Shown: positions 1-6,836, numbered from the stretch's first letter. The stretch is 9,123 nt of DNA from an uncultured Opitutia bacterium (GCA_903868455.1 CAIPVK010000001.1:1-9123), one strand, 5' to 3'. Notes: generated from the letters alone by a model not told the origin. Translations and numbers: made by a program.

Positions 1-1
1 C

Positions 2-283
2 AAGGTCTTCCCCGGCGCCGAGCGCGCCGCGACCCTCGAGGCCGCCGTCGAGCTCGCCGCCCGGTCCCCCTGGCCCGGGCCCATCTGGATCACGGGAGGC
101 GAGCGCGTCTACGCCGAGGGGTTGCCTTGGTGCGAGCGGCTCTACATCACACGGGTGGGTCTGTCCATCGAGGGCGACCGCTTCTTTCCCAAGGGTTGGG
201 AGACCGACTTCCCCCGCGTGCTCTCACGCCGGGTCTCGCGCCAGGGGGATATCCCCTTGGTCTTCGAGGTCCGAGGCCGCTAG
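2..283 (+). CDS. folA: Dihydrofolate reductase, C-terminal part (5' end outside window)
   Basis: This is the last 93 residues of a dihydrofolate reductase, the cytoplasmic enzyme that reduces dihydrofolate to tetrahydrofolate with NADPH. The frame is open from the window edge to a TAG stop. The fragment contains the DHFR segment with the cofactor-binding glycines and the following strand, GGERVYAEGLPWCERLYITR, then a GDRFFP motif matching the family's E-G-D-x-x-F-P signature before the last strand. The substrate-binding N-terminal half and the start are not in the window, so length and activity cannot be judged. RibD-type reductases share the fold, but the GG-x-x-x-Y-x-x-x-L-P plus GD-x-FFP combination fits DHFR better. 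The next gene starts 49 nt downstream on the same strand. Confidence 0.85.
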   Translation, partial: KVFPGAERAATLEAAVELAARSPWPGPIWITGGERVYAEGLPWCERLYITRVGLSIEGDRFFPKGWETDFPRVLSRRVSRQGDIPLVFEVRGR

Positions 284-332
284 CCTGAGTTGGGGCTGGA
301 CGGTGGCCGAACGGAGGCCTTAACAGTTGTAA

Positions 333-1520
333 ATGCGCCTCGGCCTGCTCGCCGTCCTCCTCTCGCTCGTCCCCGGCGCCAGCCCGGCCTTCACCGCGCT
401 CTCCGATCTCAACGGCGAGCCGGTCTGGACGACGAAGTCCGACAAGTTCGGCGAGATCCGCGTCCGCACCCTCTACCTCGAGGCGCCCGACCACCTGCTC
501 GCCCTCATCCAGAAGCCCACCAGCCGCCCACGCTGGGCCTTCGCCGGCGGCACCCAGGCCTCGGTGCGCGAGCTGCTCGTCCGCGCCGGCCTGCCGGCCG
601 AGATGCTCGCCCGGATGATGGACCCCGCCCGCCACGTGATGCAGGACGGCGCCTTCGTCATCTTCCCCGAGATCGACGACCTCCTCGCGCTCGCGCCGGC
701 CATGCGCGCCGTCGTCTACCCCGAGCTCGCCAAGTCCCCCCTCAACGAGTTCCACCGCGACCCCGTCTTCATCGTCGGCGAGACGCTCGACGACTGGCTC
801 CGGCAGTCCCACCTCGGCGAGCGTCAGAAGGCGGCCTTGCGCCGCATGGTCTGGAAGCGCGGCGACACCCTCGTCTTCAGCGACCTCCGCACCCTGCTCG
901 CGCTCGCCGAGACCCCGCAGGAGGTCCAGGAGGTGTTCCGCACGATGTCGCGCACGCGCGCCCTCATCGTCGACCTCTCCCTGCCGGAGAAGGCCGATTC
1001 CGCGGCGCTGATCGACTATTGGAGCGCGGGCTTCCCCGACGCCGACACCCTGCCGTTCCTCAAGGGCGCCCTCCAGCGCGACAGCGTGACGTCGATCGAT
1101 GTGTCGCGCCTGCTCCCGGCGATGGCCCGCCGCCGGCTCTACACCTACCCGACCCTCGACCAGGCCATCGGCGGGCGCTTCCCCGACTGCCACTGGACCT
1201 CGCTCAACTTCTTCAACAACTCCCCCATCGGCTACTACCTCGACACGCGCCTCGCCTCCGGGGCCCTGCTCGCCAACTACGAGCCGGTCGACGGCCCCCG
1301 CCGCTTCGGCGACGTCCTCGTCTACGTGACCGGCGACAGCGTGATCCACTCCTGCGTCTTCGTGGCCGACGACATCGTCTACACCAAGAACGGGGAGAAC
1401 ATCCTCGCGCCCTGGGTTCTGCAGCGCCTGTCCGACGTCTCCGCCATCTACCGCGCGACGCCCGACGTCCAGGTCCGCGCCTTCCGTCTGAGGAGCTCCG
1501 AGCGCCTGCGCCAGCGCTGA
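333..1520 (+). CDS. Secreted protein with three helical repeats and a C-terminal NlpC/P60-like domain
   Basis: I do not recognise a named family for the whole 395-residue protein. Residues 1-19 form a signal peptide (short basic start, Leu-rich core, cleavage probably after ASPA), so it is exported. Residues about 75-275 contain three degenerate repeats of roughly 75 residues. Each has a helical lead (around 79-96, 153-173 and 226-247), then a short strand plus helix, seen as FVIFPEIDDLLAL (108-120), TLVFSDLRTLLAL (179-191) and SVTSIDVSRLLPA (251-263). The C-terminal part resembles the NlpC/P60 papain-like fold: a Cys at a helix start (DCHWTSLNFF, C286), then GDVLVY (326-331), VIHSCVFVADDIVY with H339, and KNGEN with N353. 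C286 and H339 are the candidate catalytic pair, which would make it a cell-wall peptide or amide hydrolase, but the domain call is by motif only. The ATG at 333 has a GGAGG about 15 nt upstream, an unusually long spacing. Confidence 0.82.
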   Translation: MRLGLLAVLLSLVPGASPAFTALSDLNGEPVWTTKSDKFGEIRVRTLYLEAPDHLLALIQKPTSRPRWAFAGGTQASVRELLVRAGLPAEMLARMMDPARHVMQDGAFVIFPEIDDLLALAPAMRAVVYPELAKSPLNEFHRDPVFIVGETLDDWLRQSHLGERQKAALRRMVWKRGDTLVFSDLRTLLALAETPQEVQEVFRTMSRTRALIVDLSLPEKADSAALIDYWSAGFPDADTLPFLKGALQRDSVTSIDVSRLLPAMARRRLYTYPTLDQAIGGRFPDCHWTSLNFFNNSPIGYYLDTRLASGALLANYEPVDGPRRFGDVLVYVTGDSVIHSCVFVADDIVYTKNGENILAPWVLQRLSDVSAIYRATPDVQVRAFRLRSSERLRQR

Positions 1521-1533
1521 GCCGGGAAGGGGC

Positions 1534-1561
1534 TTGACCGTGGGAGGGGGCGGGGTTTGCT
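1534..1561 (+). promoter_or_regulatory. Possible promoter of tRNA-Arg
   Basis: The 55 nt between the stop at 1520 and the tRNA contain TTGACC (1534-1539), a good match to a sigma-70 -35 box. After 16 nt comes TTTGCT (1556-1561), which matches the -10 consensus at only three of six positions. It would start transcription shortly before the mature tRNA end at 1576. The -10 is weak and the spacer is G-rich, so this is only a suggestion. Confidence 0.25.
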
Positions 1562-1575
1562 CACCGCGTCCGTCC

Positions 1576-1647
1576 GCTCCTGTATTTCAATGGATAGAAT
1601 TCTGGCCTCCGAAGCCGGCGATCTGGGTTCGAGTCCCAGCGGGAGCA
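1576..1647 (+). tRNA. tRNA-Arg (anticodon CCG)
   Basis: A complete 72-nt cloverleaf can be drawn by hand. The acceptor stem is GCTCCTG with CGGGAGC (one T-G pair). The D arm TTTC/GAAT closes an AATGGATA loop with three good pairs plus a T-T mismatch. The anticodon stem CTGGC/GCCGG holds loop CTCCGAA, giving anticodon CCG at 1609-1611. A 4-nt variable region is followed by T arm CTGGG-TTCGAGT-CCCAG. The discriminator is A and CCA is not encoded. It reads CGG arginine codons, which should be common in so GC-rich a genome. Its 3' end lies 13 nt from the stop codon of the convergent thiL gene. Confidence 0.96.
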
Positions 1648-1660
1648 CGCGGCGGGAAGC

Positions 1661-2620
1661 CTAGCCCGGCCCGAAGTGGCTGAAGCCGCCGCCGGTAGGC
1701 GCGCGACCTTGCTTGTCGCGCACCCCGCCGTCGCGCTCGACGACCCCGAGGCGCGTCAGGGGCGTCGCCGGGAAGGCGGCTCGGAAGGCGGATTCGACCC
1801 AGTCGGCCATGCCCGGCTCCACGGCGAACAGCAGCTCGTGGTCCTCGCCGTCGCGCCAGGCGTGCTCCTCGGCGGGCACACCGTCGGAGGCGGCGAGGCG
1901 CCGGGCGGCGTCCGAGACAGGCAGCGCGGCGAGGTCGATCGTCGCGCCGAGCGTCCCGAGCAGGCCCGGCAGGTCGGCCGCGAGGCCGTCGGAGAGGTCC
2001 GTGCACGCGGTCACCGCGGCCTGGCCGCAGAGCCACTCGCCCTCGGCGAGGCGCGCGGCGAAGGCGAGGTGGCGCCCGAGACGCGAGCCGCCGAGCGCGC
2101 CGGTCACGAGGAGCGCGTCGCCCGCCCGCGCGCCCTGGCGGGCGAGGACGCGGTGGGCGAAGCCCGTGACGGCGAGGTGCGCCGCGAGGTGGCCGTCGGG
2201 CCCGCGCGCGACGTCGCCGCCGACGATCTCCAGCCCCGCGTCGGTCGCCGCCGCGCCCGCGCCCCGGGCGAACGCCTCGAGCCATTCGGCGGAGAGGTCG
2301 CCGCCCGCCACGAGGGTGAGCAGGCCGTCGGACGGCCTTGCGCCCGCCGCGGCGAGGTCGCTCAGGTTGCGGTGCACGAGCTTGCGCCCGGCCGCCTCGG
2401 CCGGCGTCGAGAGGTCGAAGTGCCGGCCGAGCAGGACGCCGTCGACCGTGGCGATGCGGTAGCGCCGCTCGCCCGCGGTCTCGAGCGCGGCGCAATCGCT
2501 CCCCGGGCCGCGCGGCGCGGGCGGGCAGGCCGCGCCGAGGGCGGCGACGATCCGCCGCACGAGCTCGCGCTCGCCCAGCCGGTCGAGCCGGTCCTCGGGT
2601 CGGCGGGCGACGGGCCCCAT
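1661..2620 (-). CDS. thiL: Thiamine-monophosphate kinase
   Basis: ThiL phosphorylates thiamine monophosphate with ATP to thiamine diphosphate, the last step of cofactor synthesis. The 319 residues match the family's usual length and motif order: GSDCAAL (40-46) for GDDxA, TVDGVLLGRHF (58-68) for the T-D-x-x-V-E-G-V-H-F motif, GRKLVHRNLSDLAAAGA (78-94), GGDVARG (134-140), TDLSDGL (207-213) and DGEDHELLF (257-265). Two positions deviate from textbook ThiL: the first Asp of GDD is Ser (S41), and the Glu of VEGVHF is Leu (L64). The conserved Lys, Asn and later Asp residues remain, so activity is still likely. The ATG follows the stop of the CPBP gene by 4 nt, which supports translational coupling, as there is no Shine-Dalgarno sequence. 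It is the last gene of the pyr-containing operon. I see no TPP riboswitch in front of it or in front of the operon. Confidence 0.94.
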   Translation of the reverse strand: MGPVARRPEDRLDRLGERELVRRIVAALGAACPPAPRGPGSDCAALETAGERRYRIATVDGVLLGRHFDLSTPAEAAGRKLVHRNLSDLAAAGARPSDGLLTLVAGGDLSAEWLEAFARGAGAAATDAGLEIVGGDVARGPDGHLAAHLAVTGFAHRVLARQGARAGDALLVTGALGGSRLGRHLAFAARLAEGEWLCGQAAVTACTDLSDGLAADLPGLLGTLGATIDLAALPVSDAARRLAASDGVPAEEHAWRDGEDHELLFAVEPGMADWVESAFRAAFPATPLTRLGVVERDGGVRDKQGRAPTGGGFSHFGPG

Positions 2621-2624
2621 GGGC

Positions 2625-3554
2625 TCAGAGGTGGCGGGCCACGTCGGGCGCGCGCAGCAGCCAGGCGAGGCTCCACGCGTTGCTCATCGCGTGCAGCGCC
2701 ACGCAGGCGCCGAGCCCGAAGCGGTCGCGCACGAGGCAGAGCCACGCCCCGAGCAGGCTGATCGGGAGCAGGGTGGCGAGGTTGCCGTGGATGATGCCGA
2801 AGAGGATGCCGACCATCGCGACAGCCCAGCCCCTCGGCATCACGCGGCGGAAGGCGGGGTAGATCATGCCGCGGAAGCCGAGCTCCTCGACGAGCGGGGC
2901 GCCGACGACCACGTAGAGACCGGTCACGACCACCGGCCAGGCCGGCCCTTGGTGCCCGAGGAGCGCCTCGACCATCTGCTGGTTCTCGTCCGGAAGGACC
3001 GTGCCCTGGCCGGCCGCCATGTGCTCGAAGGCCGTCCAAATCAGGGAGCCGGCGGTGGTGAGGGCGAGCGCGGCGGCGAAGAGCCCGAGCAGGCGGCGCA
3101 GGCCGGGGCCGTCGGCGCGCAGCGTCTCGCGGTCCGAGGCGTCGGCCTTGGCGTGGAGCAGGGAGGGCTCGAGCCAGCCGAGCCCGATGAGCAGGGCCGC
3201 GGCGGTCATCTGGCCGAGGAAGCCGCCGACCAGCGAGCTTCCCTGGAAGCCGCCGATGGTGGCGCCGGGATCCGCCACGATAAGGCCCAGGAGGGGGGAT
3301 ACGACCGGCGCCAGGATCACGGCCCCGCCCATGGCGATTATGGCGAAAGTCGCGGTGAAGAGGCAGAACATGGCCACCGACTGGGGCCAGGCCGGAAGGG
3401 GGGAGGCGGGCAGGGGCTCCAGCGACGGCGAGGGGGTGGCGTCGCCGCGCAGCAGGCGCCAGGCGCCCCACAGGACCATGCCGGCGCTGAGGACGAGGAA
3501 CGTCCAGTCCCACGGCCCGAGGGCCATCCACGAGAACGCGTCGGCCTCCGACAT
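2625..3554 (-). CDS. CPBP-family intramembrane metalloprotease (CAAX prenyl protease 2/abortive-infection type)
   Basis: This is a 309-residue polytopic membrane protein with a hydrophobic segment near 17-36, several more between 60 and 125, and a cluster from about 150 to 300. The C-terminal half carries all three motifs of the CPBP (Abi, Rce1-like) glutamic protease family: EELGFRG (E223, E224, R228), F-x-x-x-H as FGIIH (F252, H256), and H-x-x-x-N as HAMSN (H288, N292). Family members cleave within membranes, and in bacteria their substrates are usually unknown; links to bacteriocin immunity, prenylated proteins and membrane-protein turnover have been described. The long linker at 37-57 is Pro-rich. 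The start is 4 nt beyond the stop of pyrC', and the stop is 4 nt before thiL, so it sits inside the operon. Nothing here shows why a membrane protease is expressed with pyrimidine and thiamine genes. Confidence 0.93.
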   Translation of the reverse strand: MSEADAFSWMALGPWDWTFLVLSAGMVLWGAWRLLRGDATPSPSLEPLPASPLPAWPQSVAMFCLFTATFAIIAMGGAVILAPVVSPLLGLIVADPGATIGGFQGSSLVGGFLGQMTAAALLIGLGWLEPSLLHAKADASDRETLRADGPGLRRLLGLFAAALALTTAGSLIWTAFEHMAAGQGTVLPDENQQMVEALLGHQGPAWPVVVTGLYVVVGAPLVEELGFRGMIYPAFRRVMPRGWAVAMVGILFGIIHGNLATLLPISLLGAWLCLVRDRFGLGACVALHAMSNAWSLAWLLRAPDVARHL

Positions 3555-3558
3555 GGCG

Positions 3559-4848
3559 TCAGTCGATGGCGCGCCCGCCCACGAAGGTGGCGGTCACGCG
3601 GCCGCGGAGGGCGCGGCCCTCGAGCGGGTGGTTGCCGGCGAGCGAGCGCGAGGCCTTGGACCGGAAGGTCCAGCGCGCCTTGGGGTCGAGCAGGACGATG
3701 TCGGCCGCCGCGCCCTCGGCGAGCGCGCCGGCGGCGACGCCGAGCACCTTGGCCGGGCCGTGGGTCAGGCGCGCGACGAGCGTCGGGAGGTCGGCCGCGC
3801 CGGAGAGCACGAGCGCCTCGTGGGCGACGGCGAACGCGACCTCGAGGGTGGCGGCGCCGAAGGGCGCGAGGTCGAACTCGCGGTCCTTCTCCGTCGCGGT
3901 GCAGGGGGCGTGGCCGGAGGCGATCGCGTCGAGCGCGCCGTCGGCGAGGGCGGCGACGAGCGCCTGGCGGTCGGCCTCCTCGCGCAGCGGCGGGTTGAGC
4001 TTGAGGTTGGTGTCGTAGCCGGCGAGGGCCGCGTCCGTCAGCAGGAGGTGGAGCGGGTTGGCGTCGGCCGTCACGCGCACGCCGCGGGCGCGGGCGCGGC
4101 GGATGACCTCGATCGAGGCGGCGGAGGACAGGCCCTGGAGGTGCATGCGCGCGCCGGCCAGCTCGGCCAGGGCGCAGTCGCTCGCGGCCACGATGGCCTC
4201 GGCGGCGGCGGGGAAGCCGCGCAGCCCGAGCCGGAGCGAGACCGCGCCCTCGTGCATCTGGGCGCCCTCGGTCATGCTGCTGTCCTGGCAGTGGTCGATG
4301 ACGGTCAGGCCGAACATCGCCGCGTACTCGAGCGCGCGGCGCATGATCTCGTTGTTCTGGACGCCGGCCACGGTGTCGGTCACCGCGACGACGCCCTGCT
4401 TCGCGAGCGAGCCGATGGGGGCGAGCGCCTGGCCCGCGTGGCCCTTGGTCAGGGTGCCGGCGGGCAGGACGCGCACCGCGGCGTCCGTCTCGCAGATGTC
4501 GTGGATGAGCTGGAGCGTGCCCGGATGGTCGACGCAGGGCAGGGTGTCCGGCATCGCCAGGACTGAGGTGAAGCCGCCCGCCGCCGCGGCGCGGGTGCCC
4601 GCGCGGATGGTCTCGCGCGCCGAGCGCCCGGGCTGGCCGAGGCGGCAGTTGAGGTCGACGAAGCCGGGGCAGGCGACGAGGCCCTTGCCGTCGACCTTGC
4701 GGGCCTTGGCCTGCTGGGCGGGCGTGAGGCGGCGGACGATCCGGCCGCCGACCGCGAAGAGGTCGGCCTTGGGCTCGTCGCGCCCCGACGCGGGGTCGAT
4801 GACGCGGGCGCCGCGGATCCAGAGGGGGGCGGGGTCGGGGGTGTTCAT
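3559..4848 (-). CDS. pyrC': Dihydroorotase-like protein PyrC' lacking catalytic residues
   Basis: The 429 residues align along the full length of type I dihydroorotase, with PGFVDL (61-66), TKGHAG (134-139), the RRALEYA helix (170-176), N-PPLR (285-289) and EKDREFDLAPFGAATLE (320-336) all in order. The zinc and catalytic residues are mostly gone. The His-x-His pair after PGFVDL is N67-C-R69, the His of the HxST segment is G239 (HLQGLSS), and the catalytic Asp of DHAPH is G312 (SGHAPC). Of the usual ligands only H186 (DHCQD) remains. The frame is intact and well conserved elsewhere, so this is not a decaying gene. In Pseudomonas putida and P. aeruginosa an inactive PyrC' encoded beside pyrB is needed to assemble the dodecameric aspartate transcarbamoylase. 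The same job is inferred here. Its ATG overlaps the pyrB stop by 4 bp, fitting coupled translation and 1:1 assembly. Confidence 0.94.
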   Translation of the reverse strand: MNTPDPAPLWIRGARVIDPASGRDEPKADLFAVGGRIVRRLTPAQQAKARKVDGKGLVACPGFVDLNCRLGQPGRSARETIRAGTRAAAAGGFTSVLAMPDTLPCVDHPGTLQLIHDICETDAAVRVLPAGTLTKGHAGQALAPIGSLAKQGVVAVTDTVAGVQNNEIMRRALEYAAMFGLTVIDHCQDSSMTEGAQMHEGAVSLRLGLRGFPAAAEAIVAASDCALAELAGARMHLQGLSSAASIEVIRRARARGVRVTADANPLHLLLTDAALAGYDTNLKLNPPLREEADRQALVAALADGALDAIASGHAPCTATEKDREFDLAPFGAATLEVAFAVAHEALVLSGAADLPTLVARLTHGPAKVLGVAAGALAEGAAADIVLLDPKARWTFRSKASRSLAGNHPLEGRALRGRVTATFVGGRAID

Positions 4849-5786
4849 CGCGAGCGGGCGCTGACGCAGAGGTTGAGGACGGCCATGCGCACGGCGACGC
4901 CGTGGCTGACCTGGTCGAGGATCACCGAGCGGTCGCCGTCGGCCAGCGCGCTCTCCACCTCGACGCCGCGGTTGATCGGCCCGGGGTGCATGATGACCGC
5001 CTTCGGCCTGAGCCAGCCGGCGCGGTCGCGGTTGAGGCCGAACTGCGAGGTGTACTCGGCGAGCGAGGGGAAGTGCGTGGTCGTCTGCCGCTCGTGCTGG
5101 ATGCGCAGGAGCATGACGGCGTCGGCGCCCGAGAGGGCCTTGCGCAGGTCGCGCTCGATGCGCACCCCGGGGAAGGCCTCGGCCAGGCGCGCGGGGACCA
5201 GCGTGGCCGGGCCGGCCAGCGTGACCTCCGCGCCGAGCTTGCCCAGGCAGAGGATGTTGGAGCGGGCGACGCGGCTGAAGAGGATGTCGCCGAGGATGGT
5301 GACCTTGAGCCCGGCGACCTTGCCGAAGCGGCGGCGCAGGGTGTAGGCGTCGAGCAGCGCCTGCGTGGGGTGCTCGTGCGCGCCGTCGCCGGCGTTGACC
5401 ACGGAGAGGCCGACCTGGCGGGCGAGGTAGGCCGCGGCGCCGGCCGAGCTGTGGCGCAGCACGATGGCGTCGGCCTTCAGCGCCTCGATGTTGAGGGCGG
5501 TGTCGCGGAGCGTCTCGCCCTTCACGAGCGAGGAGGCGGAGGTGTCGATGGAGACCACCTCGGCGCCGAGGCGCTTGGCCGAGATGTCGAAGGCGGTGCG
5601 CGTGCGCGTGCTCGGCTCGAGGAAGAGGTTGACCACCGTGTGGCCCTTCAGGAGGTCGAGCGCGCCGGGGCGGTCGAGGGCGGGCAGGAAGGCGTCAGCC
5701 TGACGGAAGATCGTCTCGATCTCGGGGGCGCCCAGGGGGTCGATCCCGATCAGGTCCTTGTGTTTCCAGTCGTGCGTCTTGGCCAT
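4845..5786 (-). CDS. pyrB: Aspartate carbamoyltransferase catalytic subunit
   Basis: PyrB condenses carbamoyl phosphate and aspartate to carbamoyl-aspartate, the committed step of pyrimidine synthesis. At 313 residues it has the usual length. The carbamoyl-phosphate motif is FLEPSTRTRTAF (55-66, with S59, T60, R61, T62, R63), the mobile loop is SSLVKGE with K89, GDGAHEHPTQALLDAYT (133-149) carries H139 and Q142, and HPGPINRGVE (267-276) forms the last active-site loop. All key catalytic residues are present, in contrast to the partner PyrC'. There is no pyrI in the window, so allosteric control of the E. coli type is not expected; a PyrB-PyrC' complex of class A type is the likely holoenzyme. 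Upstream of the ATG is no Shine-Dalgarno sequence but a possible leader hairpin (5792-5822). Confidence 0.97.
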   Translation of the reverse strand: MAKTHDWKHKDLIGIDPLGAPEIETIFRQADAFLPALDRPGALDLLKGHTVVNLFLEPSTRTRTAFDISAKRLGAEVVSIDTSASSLVKGETLRDTALNIEALKADAIVLRHSSAGAAAYLARQVGLSVVNAGDGAHEHPTQALLDAYTLRRRFGKVAGLKVTILGDILFSRVARSNILCLGKLGAEVTLAGPATLVPARLAEAFPGVRIERDLRKALSGADAVMLLRIQHERQTTTHFPSLAEYTSQFGLNRDRAGWLRPKAVIMHPGPINRGVEVESALADGDRSVILDQVSHGVAVRMAVLNLCVSARSR

Positions 5787-5791
5787 GCGGG

Positions 5792-5822
5792 GGTTCCGTT
5801 CGGCCCCGACGACGTCGGAACC
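5792..5822 (-). promoter_or_regulatory. Inverted repeat in the pyrB leader with an alternative hairpin
   Basis: Five nt upstream of the pyrB ATG a perfect 7-bp inverted repeat, GGTTCCG (5792-5798) and CGGAACC (5816-5822), encloses 17 nt. An inner hairpin, CCGAC (5806-5810) with GTCGG (5814-5818), uses part of the same bases, so the two cannot form together. The outer form would occlude the translation start. This could be a regulatory leader or chance in GC-rich DNA; I see no U-tract of a terminator and no recognisable PyrR site. Confidence 0.3.
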
Positions 5823-5868
5823 GCGTCGAGCGTGGGAACGCCCGCCCCTCAGGCAAGGCGAAACCGAC

Positions 5869-6669
5869 TCAGCGCGCGAGGCCCGCGGCCAGCTCGCGGC
5901 AGCGCGCGCCCACGGCCTCCGCGGCCTTGGCCGGCGTGGCGCGGTTGGCGGCCACGAGGTTGACCAAGGCGCTGCCCACGACCACGCCGTCGGCCACCTT
6001 CGCCACCGCCGCGACCTGGGCGGGGGTGGAGATGCCGAAGCCCACGCAGACGGGCAGGGCGGTGTGGCGGCGGATCTCCGCGACGGAGGCCGCGAGGTCG
6101 GCCGCGAGGTCCGAGCGCTCGCCGGTCACGCCGGCGCGAGAGACGTAGTAGATGAAGCCCGAGGCGACCTTGGCGATGGACGCGATGCGCGCGGGCGGCG
6201 TGGTCGGGGCGACGATGAAGATCGCCTGCAGGCCCTCCGCCTTGCACGCCGCGAGCAGGTCGCCCGCCTCCTCGGGCGGGCAGTCGAGCGTGAGCAGGGC
6301 GTCGGCGCCGGCGGCGCGGAGGGCCTTGCAGGTGGGCCCGAGCCCGCGGGTCAGGAGGAGGTTGTAGTAGGTGTAGAGGACGAGCGGCTTGTCCGTGCCG
6401 GCGCGGACCTTGCGCAGGACCTCGAGCAAGCCCTCGTGGGTCATGCCCGACTCGAGCGCGCGCTGGGCGGCGAGCTGGTTCGTCAGGCCGTCCGCCAGCG
6501 GGTCGGAGAAGGGCACGCCGACCTCGAGGATGTCGGCGCCGTTGCGCGCGAGGGAGAGGAGGATCTCGGCCGAGGTCGCGGCGTCGGGATCGCCGGCGCT
6601 GACGTAGCTGACGAACGCGGCGCGGCCCTCGGCCTTGCAGCGCGTGAAGGTGTCCTCGAGTCGTCCCAT
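5869..6669 (-). CDS. trpA: Tryptophan synthase alpha chain
   Basis: TrpA cleaves indole-3-glycerol phosphate to indole and glyceraldehyde 3-phosphate and passes indole to TrpB. The 266-residue TIM barrel has the usual length. ILEVGVPFSDPLADG (47-61) places the catalytic Glu at E49 and Asp at D60, the same numbers as in the enteric enzyme. YTYYN (99-103), the D129 strand (LTLDCPPEEA), YVSRAGVTG (175-183) and the phosphate-binding GFGIS (210-214) and VGSALV (231-236) follow in order. One familiar stretch differs: after PLADG the usual PTIQ reads LTNQ, next to the active site but not a catalytic residue. No trpB lies upstream, where a long repeat region begins, so TrpB must be encoded elsewhere. 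The leader is a pyrimidine tract without Shine-Dalgarno sequence. The stop is 82 nt before pyrB, so co-transcription with the pyr genes is plausible but less certain than for the downstream junctions. Confidence 0.96.
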   Translation of the reverse strand: MGRLEDTFTRCKAEGRAAFVSYVSAGDPDAATSAEILLSLARNGADILEVGVPFSDPLADGLTNQLAAQRALESGMTHEGLLEVLRKVRAGTDKPLVLYTYYNLLLTRGLGPTCKALRAAGADALLTLDCPPEEAGDLLAACKAEGLQAIFIVAPTTPPARIASIAKVASGFIYYVSRAGVTGERSDLAADLAASVAEIRRHTALPVCVGFGISTPAQVAAVAKVADGVVVGSALVNLVAANRATPAKAAEAVGARCRELAAGLAR

Positions 6670-6682
6670 GAGGGGATGGAAA

Positions 6683-6702
6683 GGGGGAGGGGGAGGGGAG
6701 GG
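6683..6702 (+). other. G-quadruplex motif in the trpA leader
   Basis: The + strand reads G5-A-G5-A-G4-A-G3, four G-runs separated by single A residues, an ideal pattern for a parallel G-quadruplex. It lies 14-33 nt upstream of the trpA start on the strand that serves as template for trpA, so the mRNA carries a pyrimidine tract here in place of a Shine-Dalgarno sequence. A role in trpA expression is inference only. Confidence 0.6.
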
Positions 6703-6791
6703 AAGGAGATTGTGGGGAAAGAGTTCAGATGAACGAATTCAGATGAAAGAAGGGGACTGGGGTACTAGGGGGCTAGGGGTTGGCGGTTGTT

Positions 6792-6836
6792 TGACGGTAT
6801 TAGCGGTACCAGCGGTGCTAGCGGTAGTGGCGGAGG
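6792..6836 (+). repeat. Array of a degenerate 9-nt repeat, copy 1
   Basis: Five contiguous nonamers can be read: TGACGGTAT, TAGCGGTAC, CAGCGGTGC, TAGCGGTAG and TGGCGGAGG. The consensus is YAGCGGTRS. The last unit has GGAGG in place of GGTRS and runs directly into the hairpin at 6835-6849. This is the most diverged of three arrays in the region. Confidence 0.7.

Noticed and set aside
147..1537. Long open frames on the - strand (147-1349) and in another + frame (290-1537) over the NlpC/P60-like gene
   Set aside because: Their products are Arg/Pro/Gly/Ala-rich with no domain pattern, and the 333-1520 frame has a signal peptide, repeats and motifs. Such shadows are expected at this GC content.
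2362..3531. A - strand frame of 389 codons overlapping both thiL and the CPBP gene
   Set aside because: Arg/Pro-rich product; the CPBP protease motifs and ThiL motifs lie in the other frames.
1676..5963. Several long + strand frames (such as 1676-2761, 2619-3998, 3001-4566, 4902-5963) opposite the operon
   Set aside because: All are low-complexity and antisense to well-recognised thiL, CPBP, pyrC', pyrB genes.
6670..6830. trp attenuator or T-box in front of trpA
   Set aside because: No leader peptide with tandem Trp codons, no terminator/antiterminator pair and no T-box sequence could be found.
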